Shown piece by piece: positions 16,628-25,076 of a stretch of DNA of 33,988 nucleotides (the stretch's first letter is position 1; each line of letters begins with the position of its first letter). A program made the position numbers and the translations under genes. Below the pieces are notes generated by a model. It searched no databases and had not been told where the DNA came from. It worked only from the letters and a program-made list of their open reading frames with translations. The stretch covers positions 1 to 33,988 of the forward strand of contig JAEORO010000121.1 in NCBI GenBank assembly GCA_016840855.1, written 5' to 3'. This DNA comes from Candidatus Thorarchaeota archaeon. GTDB lineage: Archaea > Asgardarchaeota > Thorarchaeia > Thorarchaeales > Thorarchaeaceae.

Positions 16628-17806
16628 CTAATCCAATGTTGGCTTCTTTGAGAATATGTAAGTAGCAACCAAAATCGCTACAACTGAGAATCCAAACAGA
16701 GTGAGAACTCTGTCAATAACCTCAATCAGGGATAGTCCTTTGAAAGCTGTGTCAATCAGAAGGTTAAGTCCTTGATTCATTGGCAAGATTGAATCTAATA
16801 TTCCTACATCAATGAAAAATCCTGAAAGAATCAGAGTAGCAAATAATACGAAGAGAAACATCTGATTCGCTTGTAATCTAGTACCTGCAACTGCTGAAAT
16901 TAATATCCCTGTGGCTGAACCTGTGAGTGAACTCAGGCTCATAATGATCACAAGAGAGATGAAACTTGTATTGAGATTAAGATCGAATGCTAGTACCCAC
17001 AAGGTAACCAATAGAAGTGACTGGAAGAAACCAATGATAACATATCCAAACACTTTAGCTACTATTACCTCCAGTCTACTAGTTGGTGTTAGAAGCATTC
17101 TTCGAAGTGGTGTATCACCTACGATTGATTGTGCTGATGTCATTGCAATCCCAAGATAGCTTGAAAAAATAACAATGAAACCTCCAAACACACTCTCTAG
17201 GTACCCCCCTTCTGGTGTGAACTCAATAGTCACGCCGGGAAACACCTCTGATCGAATCCAGAGTTTTGATGCTCTGAATAGGATAGTTCCTGCTTGCACA
17301 ATTCCTTGAATGGAAGCTGATCCCAGTAAATCGTTGCCATCATAATGCACTTCGATGTATGTTGGCTCATTTATTGTGAGGTTGGCTTCAAATCCGTCAG
17401 GAATAACGATGTATGCGTCAATTAATTGGTCGTACAGTGCTCTATATGCATCAGCTGTACTATTATAGAGTGTCACATTTGCCAATTCATCAAAGAAACC
17501 AGTCAAGTTCTCAGAAAGGTCATCTCCGTCATAAGTTCTAGTTGTATCTAAATCCACTACACCAAGCAAAATTCCACTTCCTGTAGTGGTTTCATTGTCG
17601 TCGCCACCACCACCTATACCTCCCCCTCCTCCAAGCCCCATACCCCCCATGCTACTGGACTCTGTCACATACCAGAGCATGCCAATAAGTGCAGCTGGGA
17701 GCATGAAAATCAGAAGCAGTGCAACTTTATCCTTTACTATTAATCGAAGTTCTTTCACTACCATATTTCTGATGCGTCGGGATGGTTTTGTGAGAACTTC
17801 TGCCAT
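16628..17806 (-). CDS. ABC-2 type permease
   Basis: The protein has 392 residues. It shows the ABC-2 layout: a basic cytosolic start ending in a first helix (about 29-46), a large extracytoplasmic loop (about 47-205), then five further hydrophobic segments to the C-terminus. The family signature is present as 'DTPLRRMLLTPTSRLEVIVAKVFGYVIIG'. The loop holds a glycine run (GGMGLGGGGGIGGGG) next to the first helix, which is atypical. The ATG at 17806 has a GAGGGA ribosome site. This is the first gene of the six-gene operon and its only permease, so it would form a homodimer served by one or both downstream ATPases. The substrate is not evident from sequence. Confidence 0.9.
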   Translation of the reverse strand: MAEVLTKPSRRIRNMVVKELRLIVKDKVALLLIFMLPAALIGMLWYVTESSSMGGMGLGGGGGIGGGGDDNETTTGSGILLGVVDLDTTRTYDGDDLSENLTGFFDELANVTLYNSTADAYRALYDQLIDAYIVIPDGFEANLTINEPTYIEVHYDGNDLLGSASIQGIVQAGTILFRASKLWIRSEVFPGVTIEFTPEGGYLESVFGGFIVIFSSYLGIAMTSAQSIVGDTPLRRMLLTPTSRLEVIVAKVFGYVIIGFFQSLLLVTLWVLAFDLNLNTSFISLVIIMSLSSLTGSATGILISAVAGTRLQANQMFLFVLFATLILSGFFIDVGILDSILPMNQGLNLLIDTAFKGLSLIEVIDRVLTLFGFSVVAILVATYIFSKKPTLD

Positions 17807-17855
17807 TATGCTTCCCTCTTTTTTGTGGTGGCTCTAGAACCAACTCTGGTTTCTA

Positions 17856-17863
17856 CAATTATA
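17856..17863 (-). promoter_or_regulatory. Likely TATA element of the six-gene operon
   Basis: On the minus strand TATAATTG lies here. A transcription start about 26 bases on would fall near 17832. That leaves a leader of about 26 bases that contains the GAGGGA ribosome site of the permease. Just downstream, AACCA (17838-17842) and TGGTT (17847-17851) form a short dyad at the expected start, a weak operator candidate. Confidence 0.4.
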
Positions 17864-18014
17864 CTTGACGAAGGCAACCTTTGGTTTAACTCTATTAAGG
17901 ATTTAGCACTTATCATCTAGCTCATGATTAGGGGCTTAAGTCGTTTTTTCGGTAGCTAACCTAGACATACAAATAAATGACGATGGCAGTAAATCTTTTG
18001 TATTATTATAAGAA

Positions 18015-20375
18015 GTGAATATCTTCCAAACGAGGTTCCTTGAATTGGTTGTTGATGATTCTGCCCGTTTGCAGCGTTTTAGAAGAGTGGCACAGAATCA
18101 TAGATTACAATTACCAACCGCTAAGATGCCTGCAGGTTTGGAGATAAGTCATTTAAGAGATCAAATCAACGCTTCCGTTTATCTTGAGGCTAAGCCCTGG
18201 ATGCTTCCCTCTTGGGTAAACCTCACCTTGAAAGGCTTGGACAGGGAAAAAACACTATTATCTACACTACCAAATAACACCTTTCGGAATTGGTCACTGA
18301 TAGGTGGAGTGGGTACTAAAAACTTCGGCATGACTGACTCACGAGGATTAGTAACAGGTATTCCAAGCTGTGGCGCAATAGATGTCTGGGTTCTTGGACC
18401 AGATGGTATCATTTTTCCTGCACTCATGGGGAAAGACGAACCACAGCTAGAACTTGTTTCGACGGAAGATCAGCTCTATGAATGGAAGACATACATTCAA
18501 TCAGTCGAGTTCACCAGACTTGTCTACCATGTTGAAGACCAAGGTGTTGACTTCCTTTACAACGAGGTAGTTATGAAGAACATCTCGCTTGAATATGCGA
18601 AATTGACCTTCTATTTTACTCTGAGACCCATGTCTGTGTTAGGCTTTGAGCCGATTGAAACAATAGAATTTGATGCCAAGACAAACCAGATTAATGTCAA
18701 CGAACTTCTAGCGCTTCAGCTTGATACTGCGCCATCGTCATTCTATCTGGTTAATGCAAACGACAGCTCTATTCCGGAGATTATTCAGTCTGACAAAATC
18801 AGGTATGATAACAAGATTTCATCTAAAGAAATGTTAGGAACCGCTATTCTGAAATTTGATGTTGAGCTTCCCCCTGCAGGAACTAGGTCTATGCTCTTTG
18901 CTTCACCTCTTGAATTAATCCCCAAAGATGTATCTACAAAACATAGACCCGATAGTCATAATCGAGACATTTCGATCAGAAAATGGTATGAATTTTCCAA
19001 GAAACGTGGTGAAGCTCTCTTCCCAGATGGGAAGCTGGATACTGTCCTATCACAGGCTTCTGCTTGTCTTGCCATTCAAGCTTGTTCAGTCCTATTTCCA
19101 GATGCTTCAGATAATACACAACTCATCTTGAATTGGAAGGATCGAATGAGAGTTCTCCTTGCATTGATTAAGTCTGGCGGAATTGATGTGGTCCACCAAA
19201 TTACACACAACATAATCCTAACTTTTCAGAGCTCGAAAGGCATCTCAGAAGCTACAATGGTTTCCCCAATGCTATGGGGGCTTCTAAAAATGCAAGGATA
19301 TTCGTTAAAGAGGGAATCTCTTCAAGATGTGCATAAGTACCTTGTATCTCTTGTTGAAAACTTAATTACCAAACTTACTGCGGACTATTCTGGAAACCTA
19401 AGAGCCCGCAGCATTTCTAATGAGTTGTCTGAAAGTGAAGCTGAAGATGTACCACTTGAACACTATCGTCTTCTGAATACCCAATTATTGACAGAGTTCA
19501 ATGAAGCACTTTGGGATCTAGCAGCGCTTAAGGAGAGTCTAGCCTACTTTGTACTGACTGAAGTGGCCCTATCTTCAAAAATCAAAAATACAATATCCCT
19601 TGTTGAAAAACATGCGCAAGAGCAACTTTTCGAAATTCAAACAGCAAGATGGCCACGTCGCAATGACTCTCGCATGCCTGAAATTGATAGGACATTACTG
19701 GACATATTGACAAGTGTTATTCAACTCACAAACTATGGATTTGACAAGGCTCTTCTCAGATCTCTGTGTAAGGATATATCCAAAAGGCGCCTTGTACGAG
19801 GTCTTTGGAAAACGCATGAAACTGATGAATTTCCCTCAAGTCATCTTGCTCTGAGACTTGCGCAGTTCCATGTTTGGGATAAACAGCGTGATCTAGCTGA
19901 ACCTCTTCTCCAAAGGGCTCTTCAATTTCTCTCTGAAGATTATCTCCTGCCCGATTTTGTAAACCCTCGAACTTTTGGAGGTGCTAATGGAGATGGGGCA
20001 AGCGTACTAGCAGCTGCAGACCTCATTTTGCTTATCAGTGACATGCTTGTTCACGAAGACCAAAACAACCTTGTCTTTCTTGCGGGCATACCAAGTGAAT
20101 GGTTTTCAGCAAAGAAACCCCTTCTGATAGGTGGACTTCCCACTCGGTTTGGAAAAGCGCACATTGACATAGGAATGTCCGCAAATCAACACCAGATTGA
20201 AACTGGAATGGAAATTCTCCCTGATGAGATTGAAATTCATCTACCTGATAGCGTCCCGATAAGGATGGTGAAAGCATATGGTGGAAGTATTGTTGACAGA
20301 GCTGAGAACGACAGCTCCCCTTACATTCGACTAATTCCCTTGTCAAATGATGTTGTACTAACATATCACCGATAA
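18015..20375 (+). CDS. Large unrecognised protein, possibly glycoside-hydrolase-like
   Basis: The product has 786 residues with no signal peptide and no clear membrane helix. I do not recognise a family with confidence. The N-terminal ~320 residues look beta-rich ('FGMTDSRGLVTGIPSCGAIDVWVLGPDGIIFP', then 'FYFTLRPMS'). The middle ~320-690 is helical. The C-terminal ~90 residues return to strands ('LPTRFGKAHIDIGMSANQ', then 'PDEIEIHLPDSV'). A beta-sandwich, alpha/alpha-barrel, beta-sandwich order occurs in GH15-like and amylo-glucosidase-like enzymes, but no catalytic acid motif is obvious. The start is a GTG without a good ribosome site; later in-frame ATGs (for example near 18126) are possible. 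It is divergent from the ABC operon and may share its control region. Confidence 0.55.
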   Translation: MNIFQTRFLELVVDDSARLQRFRRVAQNHRLQLPTAKMPAGLEISHLRDQINASVYLEAKPWMLPSWVNLTLKGLDREKTLLSTLPNNTFRNWSLIGGVGTKNFGMTDSRGLVTGIPSCGAIDVWVLGPDGIIFPALMGKDEPQLELVSTEDQLYEWKTYIQSVEFTRLVYHVEDQGVDFLYNEVVMKNISLEYAKLTFYFTLRPMSVLGFEPIETIEFDAKTNQINVNELLALQLDTAPSSFYLVNANDSSIPEIIQSDKIRYDNKISSKEMLGTAILKFDVELPPAGTRSMLFASPLELIPKDVSTKHRPDSHNRDISIRKWYEFSKKRGEALFPDGKLDTVLSQASACLAIQACSVLFPDASDNTQLILNWKDRMRVLLALIKSGGIDVVHQITHNIILTFQSSKGISEATMVSPMLWGLLKMQGYSLKRESLQDVHKYLVSLVENLITKLTADYSGNLRARSISNELSESEAEDVPLEHYRLLNTQLLTEFNEALWDLAALKESLAYFVLTEVALSSKIKNTISLVEKHAQEQLFEIQTARWPRRNDSRMPEIDRTLLDILTSVIQLTNYGFDKALLRSLCKDISKRRLVRGLWKTHETDEFPSSHLALRLAQFHVWDKQRDLAEPLLQRALQFLSEDYLLPDFVNPRTFGGANGDGASVLAAADLILLISDMLVHEDQNNLVFLAGIPSEWFSAKKPLLIGGLPTRFGKAHIDIGMSANQHQIETGMEILPDEIEIHLPDSVPIRMVKAYGGSIVDRAENDSSPYIRLIPLSNDVVLTYHR

Positions 20376-20434
20376 AGGGAAGTATGTCCATCAGGTAGTA
20401 AAGAATCGAGAGAGTGAAGAACCTACCATGTTTC

Positions 20435-20457
20435 CATAACGCGGAAGAGGCGTTATG
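20435..20457. terminator. Hairpin between convergent genes
   Basis: CATAACGC (20435-20442) and GCGTTATG (20450-20457) form a perfect 8-bp stem with a 7-base loop. It lies between the stops of the 786-residue protein (plus) and the longin-like protein (minus), where a two-way terminator is expected. No T-run follows on either strand, so it may act in RNA processing instead. Confidence 0.5.
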
Positions 20458-20460
20458 AAT

Positions 20461-21336
20461 TCATATATCGATACGTACTGGTGTCTGGTCATCATGCCAT
20501 TCCCAGACATCTAAAATGCATTTGGTGTCTTTTGGAATCCCCTTTAATTTAAAGCCTGCAAAGAGATACGCGCCGTCTATATACCTCCTGTCTTTTCCTT
20601 GAGGTAATTTCTTGAGAAATTCAATAGCGGCACTATCATACTCTCTTGCTACAATTATGGCTCTTGCTGGAAAATACGGTTGGACCAACATCTCATCCTT
20701 TCTCATGGTTAAGACAGCAAAATTGTCCAACGAGTCAATGAAGTCGATTATATGCGCCCTTCCAGCTCGTGTATCAATAACCTTGACAAAACTATAGTTC
20801 TCCCCAAAATGTCCCGCTGAGTCACTTCCGTTTGAGTCTTTTCTTCCAGCATCAATTAGTAAATCCACAGTGCCTTGAGAACCATCTTGCTTCATTAGAC
20901 TAGGTCTGATTGAAACTTTCCCATCATACTCATTTTGAATGAATTCTGAAACTCTAGTTATGAAGGGATTCTGGATTTTTCGAAGGTATTGGTCAGCAAC
21001 CTCTGTGAACTCGCTGTATAACGTTGTTGAAGCTTCTGAACTCAAACCACTCTCTTCAAACTGTCTTCCTAACTCATCTGCCAAGGAATAGGCTTGTTCG
21101 TATTCTTTTTTCTTAGGTGCAATGAGTGCAGTTACAATCTTGTCTCTAGGAGCTAAATAAATCACCTTTTCCTCAGTGGTGAAGGATGATAATCCTCCAA
21201 ATTTCATCTCTTTCGTGAAATGTGCAATAGCTGCTATGAAACTAGAAAATAACGAAGGGTCTGTCTTTGTCTTCATTCTGGAAAATAAAGGAACTCCTGC
21301 TGCTGCGTCGAATATGACTATTCCTTCAATATCCAC
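20461..21336 (-). CDS. Longin-domain-like protein
   Basis: The protein has 291 residues. The first ~110 read like a longin/roadblock fold: 'IEGIVIFDAAAGVPLFSRM', a helix, then a strand pair ('SSFTTEEKVIYLAPRDKIVTALIAP') and a long helix. That order is typical of longin domains in SRP-receptor alpha and in trafficking GTPase regulators. The C-terminal ~170 residues are alpha/beta and unrecognised. The start is a GTG at 21336 with GGAG nine bases upstream; no in-frame ATG exists before an upstream stop. An AT-rich TATA-like block lies at about 21362-21376. Longin proteins are a hallmark of Asgard genomes and are expected to pair with small GTPases; none is encoded here. Fold assignment is by pattern only. 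Confidence 0.6.
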   Translation of the reverse strand: MDIEGIVIFDAAAGVPLFSRMKTKTDPSLFSSFIAAIAHFTKEMKFGGLSSFTTEEKVIYLAPRDKIVTALIAPKKKEYEQAYSLADELGRQFEESGLSSEASTTLYSEFTEVADQYLRKIQNPFITRVSEFIQNEYDGKVSIRPSLMKQDGSQGTVDLLIDAGRKDSNGSDSAGHFGENYSFVKVIDTRAGRAHIIDFIDSLDNFAVLTMRKDEMLVQPYFPARAIIVAREYDSAAIEFLKKLPQGKDRRYIDGAYLFAGFKLKGIPKDTKCILDVWEWHDDQTPVRIDI

Positions 21337-21403
21337 ACGAGCCAGCTCCGAGATGAATTCAAATATTTAATATTTAACCATATCTGAGATTACAATCCAG
21401 TAA

Positions 21404-22117
21404 TTACGGTTCGGTCTCTGAAACAGGCGTGTACGGCATTGCTACAAGTGTTTTGAAGAGTCTCTGGTCATAGAATGGGGCTTGTCTGTTTAGGCATGCT
21501 ATTATGGTGCACCGAGAGCATACGAATTCCACTAATACTTTCATATCTGGATTATTGCCTACTGAAATCTCAAACAGTTTCTTTGATGGAACGAAGAAGG
21601 TGGTCTTCTTTTCACCGAGTGTACCGATGGCTGTGCTGTAAATGGTGTCGAGAAATCCTGGCTTTGTTCTCTGCGTTGCATGAAGGTTGGCCATCAAGAC
21701 CATGATAGTAGCAACAGAACAAGAGAGTGCATAGTTCTTAGGATCCCATGATTTCTCATATCCTTCTTCTATCACCCCTGTTTCCCACAAACGGAACATC
21801 TCGAGTCCTGGTTTTTTCTCGTGTTCTAATATGGACGTAACTATCTTTCCTCCTTCTTTTTTTGGACCTGCACGATAGGAAACACCCCGTGGAACATGTG
21901 AAGACCGTCCGCAGAAGCAATACCATCCACCCTGTCTAGCCTGTTTTCCAATCAATTGGAGAAGTGCTTGATTCTCATCCAGTGGTCGGTCAATCTCATG
22001 TGCTGGAACCCAGATTGTATGATCCTCACACCTTAGTTCTCCACAGAGTGCACATGGAAACACTACCTGATTGGTTCGAGAATATCCATATCGTATACAT
22101 TCTGCGCAGTTTGTCAT
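21404..22117 (-). CDS. Zinc-finger protein of unknown function
   Basis: The protein has 237 residues. The N-terminus carries a cysteine/histidine cluster, CAECIRYG then CALCGELRCEDH, with C-x2-C, C-x2-C-x4-C-x2-H spacing reminiscent of AN1 or B-box zinc fingers. A second possible site is WYCFCGRSSHVP near residue 66. A third cysteine pair occurs late (FVCSRCTIIACL). The rest is soluble alpha/beta and unrecognised. The ATG at 22117 has a TGATGA/GGGA ribosome-like site. It lies upstream of the longin-like gene on the same strand, about 68 bases apart, so the two may be co-transcribed. AN1/B-box fingers in eukaryotes work in ubiquitin and trafficking pathways; a link here is speculative. Confidence 0.6.
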   Translation of the reverse strand: MTNCAECIRYGYSRTNQVVFPCALCGELRCEDHTIWVPAHEIDRPLDENQALLQLIGKQARQGGWYCFCGRSSHVPRGVSYRAGPKKEGGKIVTSILEHEKKPGLEMFRLWETGVIEEGYEKSWDPKNYALSCSVATIMVLMANLHATQRTKPGFLDTIYSTAIGTLGEKKTTFFVPSKKLFEISVGNNPDMKVLVEFVCSRCTIIACLNRQAPFYDQRLFKTLVAMPYTPVSETEP

Positions 22118-22160
22118 TATTCATCAGTCCCTTCTATTGAATAAGTGCAATGATTGTGTT

Positions 22161-22179
22161 AATGTCTTCCTACGACATT
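22161..22179. promoter_or_regulatory. Short dyad upstream of nadB
   Basis: AATGTC (22161-22166) and GACATT (22174-22179) flank seven bases. The dyad lies about 16 bp upstream of a TATA-like TTAAATAG (22196-22203), a position suited to a regulator of nadB. With six-base arms it could be chance. Confidence 0.3.
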
Positions 22180-22229
22180 CACGAAGCCTTATGAGTTAAA
22201 TAGGATGACCAAAACGAGGAGAAATCACG

Positions 22230-23825
22230 ATGACAAGATCTGCTGAAAAAATCTATTCATCGGATTTTCTGGTGATTGGTAGTGGGTTGGCTGGTCAGTT
22301 ATTCTCTCTCAAGGCTTCTGAACTCGGAACAGTCAACATAGTTACCAAGGACCGTCTCACAGAGTCTGCCACCATAAGAGCTCAGGGTGGAATAGCGGCC
22401 GTTGTTTCTGCTGAGGACTCGATTGAATTGCATGTCGCTGATACTATCCGTGTTGGAGATGGTCTCTGCCATCGTGATGTAGTGGAGCAGATTGTAACAG
22501 ATGGCCCAGCAAGAATTCAGGAACTAGTGACTTTAGGTGTTGATTTCTGTGACGAAGAGTCCACTGGAGAGTATGAGCTTGGACTTGAAGGAGGCCATAG
22601 TAAACGTCGAGTTTTACATGTGAAAGATCATACTGGCGAAGACATCGAACTTGCACTAGCAAAGAAAGTAGAACGCGCATCTGGCATTACCATATACGAA
22701 AACCATATGGCTGTAAACCTCTTCGTACGAAACAATCGTGTCTATGGTGCATATATTCTCGACCTCAACACAAACGAGGTCGAGCGGTTCACCGCTAAAG
22801 TTGTTATCTTAGCAACTGGTGGGGCGGGCCGAGTCTTTCTCTACACGAGCAATCCTGACGTAGCCACTGGCGATGGCATCGCTATGGCTTTCCGTGCTGG
22901 CGCTACAGTAATGAATCTTGAGATGGTCCAATTCCACCCAACACTTCTGTATCATCATAAGATTCGTTCCTTCCTCATATCAGAAGCACTACGGGGTGAG
23001 GGTGCACGTCTCTTGGGACCTGATGGAAAGAGGTTCATGCAAAACTACCATGAAGATGAAGAACTTGCGCCTCGCGATGTTGTTGCTAGAGCAATTGACA
23101 CAGAACTAAAAAAGACTGGAGCCGATCATGTTTGGCTTGATATCACATTCAAAGATCCTGATTATATCAAAACCCGATTTCCACACATCTACGAAACCTG
23201 CCTTCAAGCTGGTATCGATATAACAAAATCTCCAATTCCAGTAGTACCCGCTGCACATTATATAATGGGTGGGGTTAAGGCTGACATCAATGGACGAACA
23301 GACGTGTCTGGTCTCTATGCGATTGGTGAAACTTCGTGCACTGGCTTTCATGGTGCAAACAGACTAGCTTCCAATTCGCTCCTTGAAGCTGCAGTCCTCG
23401 CGCACAATGCATCAGTTACTGCAGCTGAGGAATCAAAAACCATAATTGATCCTGTTGAGATTCCTCCGTGGGACCCAGGTGAAGCAACAGACCCTGATGA
23501 ATTAGTCGTCATCTCTCATTTATGGGAAGAAATACGGCGAATGATGATCAATTATGTTGGAATTGCCAGGTCGAACAAGCGACTTATTCGTGCTCGAAAT
23601 CGGATTGAGTTCATCCAGAAGGAGATAAACGAGTTTTATTGGGACTTCAAAATCACTCCGGACCTTGTCGAGCTCAGGAATATAGCTCTAGTCGCAGAAC
23701 TCATTATCAGGATGGCTCGGATGCGTCGAGAGAGTAGAGGCGCTCACTACAACATTGACTTTCCTGAGAAATCAAAAGAGATAGTTGATACTATCATGCG
23801 GAAAGGATACGCCGCCATCGAATGA
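22230..23825 (+). CDS. nadB: L-aspartate oxidase
   Basis: The protein has 531 residues, the usual length. It oxidises L-aspartate to iminoaspartate, the first step of de novo NAD synthesis, using FAD. Visible marks are the dinucleotide-binding GSGLAG (17-22), 'ATIRAQGGIAAV' of the flavin site, 'LATGGAG', the active-site block SEALRGEGARL, 'PAAHYIMGG' and 'TGFHGANRLASNSLLEA', all characteristic of the NadB/succinate dehydrogenase flavoprotein group. Succinate dehydrogenase/fumarate reductase partners are absent, and the C-terminal helical domain fits NadB. The ATG has a GAGGAG site. NadA and NadC are not adjacent. A methyltransferase gene follows 16 bases later. Confidence 0.92.
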   Translation: MTRSAEKIYSSDFLVIGSGLAGQLFSLKASELGTVNIVTKDRLTESATIRAQGGIAAVVSAEDSIELHVADTIRVGDGLCHRDVVEQIVTDGPARIQELVTLGVDFCDEESTGEYELGLEGGHSKRRVLHVKDHTGEDIELALAKKVERASGITIYENHMAVNLFVRNNRVYGAYILDLNTNEVERFTAKVVILATGGAGRVFLYTSNPDVATGDGIAMAFRAGATVMNLEMVQFHPTLLYHHKIRSFLISEALRGEGARLLGPDGKRFMQNYHEDEELAPRDVVARAIDTELKKTGADHVWLDITFKDPDYIKTRFPHIYETCLQAGIDITKSPIPVVPAAHYIMGGVKADINGRTDVSGLYAIGETSCTGFHGANRLASNSLLEAAVLAHNASVTAAEESKTIIDPVEIPPWDPGEATDPDELVVISHLWEEIRRMMINYVGIARSNKRLIRARNRIEFIQKEINEFYWDFKITPDLVELRNIALVAELIIRMARMRRESRGAHYNIDFPEKSKEIVDTIMRKGYAAIE

Positions 23826-23841
23826 AAGGAAGATTTTCATC

Positions 23842-24363
23842 ATGAGTGGTCGTGAACATGCAATCTCATTCATGCTACCAGTGACTGTCATGATTTTCAT
23901 TCCTTGGCTCTTGATGTGGATTTCTGAAGATGCGACGATAGGTTGGTTTCTTCCATGGCCTCTTGACTTGGTAGTTTTGTTGATTGGTATACTCCTCCTC
24001 CTCCTAGGTATGGCTCTATTGGTGACCTGCATTAGGATGTTCGCCATTATTGGCAAAGGGACTCTTGCTCCATGGGCTCCAACTCAGAAGCTTGTTGTGG
24101 TTGGTATCTATCGGAACATGCGTAATCCTATGATCACTGGAGTGCTCATTGGATTGTTTGGAGAATCCATAATCCTCTCTAGTTATGCAGTGTTTCTATG
24201 GACTATGTTTTGCTTCCTAGGAAATCACATCTACTTCATCAAATCTGAGGAACCTGGACTATTGAAACGGTTTGGGGATGAGTACAAGACATATTTTGAA
24301 AATGTGCCAAGATGGTGGCCTAGAAGAACTCCTTGGATACCATTTGAAACACAAAGTGACTAG
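23842..24363 (+). CDS. Isoprenylcysteine/phospholipid-type membrane methyltransferase
   Basis: The protein has 173 residues from the ATG at 23842, which has a GGAAGAT ribosome site after the nadB stop. A longer frame from 23785 lies inside nadB and is unlikely. Four to five hydrophobic segments are followed by the family signature 'VGIYRNMRNPMITGVLIG', then EEPGLLKRFGDEYKTYFENVPRWWP split across a loop. These are the SAM-binding and membrane-surface motifs of the ICMT/PEMT-like (DUF1295-neighbour) methyltransferases. The substrate could be a prenylated cysteine, a lipid or another membrane amphiphile; the sequence does not decide. The gene is probably co-transcribed with nadB. It overlaps the convergent Vps62-like gene by four bases. 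Confidence 0.8.
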   Translation: MSGREHAISFMLPVTVMIFIPWLLMWISEDATIGWFLPWPLDLVVLLIGILLLLLGMALLVTCIRMFAIIGKGTLAPWAPTQKLVVVGIYRNMRNPMITGVLIGLFGESIILSSYAVFLWTMFCFLGNHIYFIKSEEPGLLKRFGDEYKTYFENVPRWWPRRTPWIPFETQSD

Positions 24364-25067
24364 AATGGGTCCGAGTGTGGTGCGTTTCTCCATCGGTTAT
24401 TGTATTCGTTCGCTGGTCCTCTTGGTGCTTTCTTGTCACCCCATCTCCCTTTGAAATTACTAAAATTCGTCTGGTCTAGCAACTTGAGATTCTCTTGCGT
24501 GTTCCAGACAAATCCTCCTTCTGCTATCTTGTCACAGAAAAATCTAGCATAGCATCGAGGTCTACTCTTTGAGGACGGATAGTTTGCGTGTGTACCTAAG
24601 GCTACCCAGATATTGATTTGTTCATCGCTCAGAATCGCATCTTCTCGAGCAAAACCCTCCAGAGTCTTCGAGAGTGAAGCAAGTCGAGCTTCAAAGTGGT
24701 TTGAAAGAATCCAAATTGTGTCCTCCATCTTAGTTGATTCATAAAACCGAACCTCAAGATTCTCCCAGTCTCCAACATGTTTACCAAGGCGAAGTGGTGC
24801 GCCTGGAAAATCATTGTAACGATACCAGAACCAATATCGAATCTGGATGAGTTTCGCATCTATCCAAAACTCATAGTAGCAGGGCGTGGATGAAACCAAT
24901 TCCTTGGGGGCTCTGTCTTCAACAAAAAGATTCCAGTTTCTACTATACTTCGAATATGTTTCCTCTGCATCAGATGGATAACAGCAGAACTCTCCCTCTT
25001 TTGGATGGAAGTGTAATAGCGGCGCAAATCTCCTCGCAAGACTCTGGATGTCAATGGAATTGTCCAT
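24360..25067 (-). CDS. Vps62/DUF946-like protein
   Basis: The protein has 235 residues with no signal peptide. The centre contains 'IQIRYWFWYRYNDFPG' followed by 'KHVGDWENLEVRF', the HxGDWE signature of the Vps62/DUF946 family. Later 'WVALGTHANYPS' matches the family's second conserved block. In yeast, Vps62 was linked to vacuolar sorting by genetic screens; the biochemical role is unknown and bacterial members are common, so the name says little about function. It follows the alpha-mannosidase on the same strand with a nine-base gap, so the two are likely one transcript, and a carbohydrate-related role is conceivable. Confidence 0.7.
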   Translation of the reverse strand: MDNSIDIQSLARRFAPLLHFHPKEGEFCCYPSDAEETYSKYSRNWNLFVEDRAPKELVSSTPCYYEFWIDAKLIQIRYWFWYRYNDFPGAPLRLGKHVGDWENLEVRFYESTKMEDTIWILSNHFEARLASLSKTLEGFAREDAILSDEQINIWVALGTHANYPSSKSRPRCYARFFCDKIAEGGFVWNTQENLKLLDQTNFSNFKGRWGDKKAPRGPANEYNNRWRNAPHSDPF

Positions 25068-25076
25068 TCCACATCT

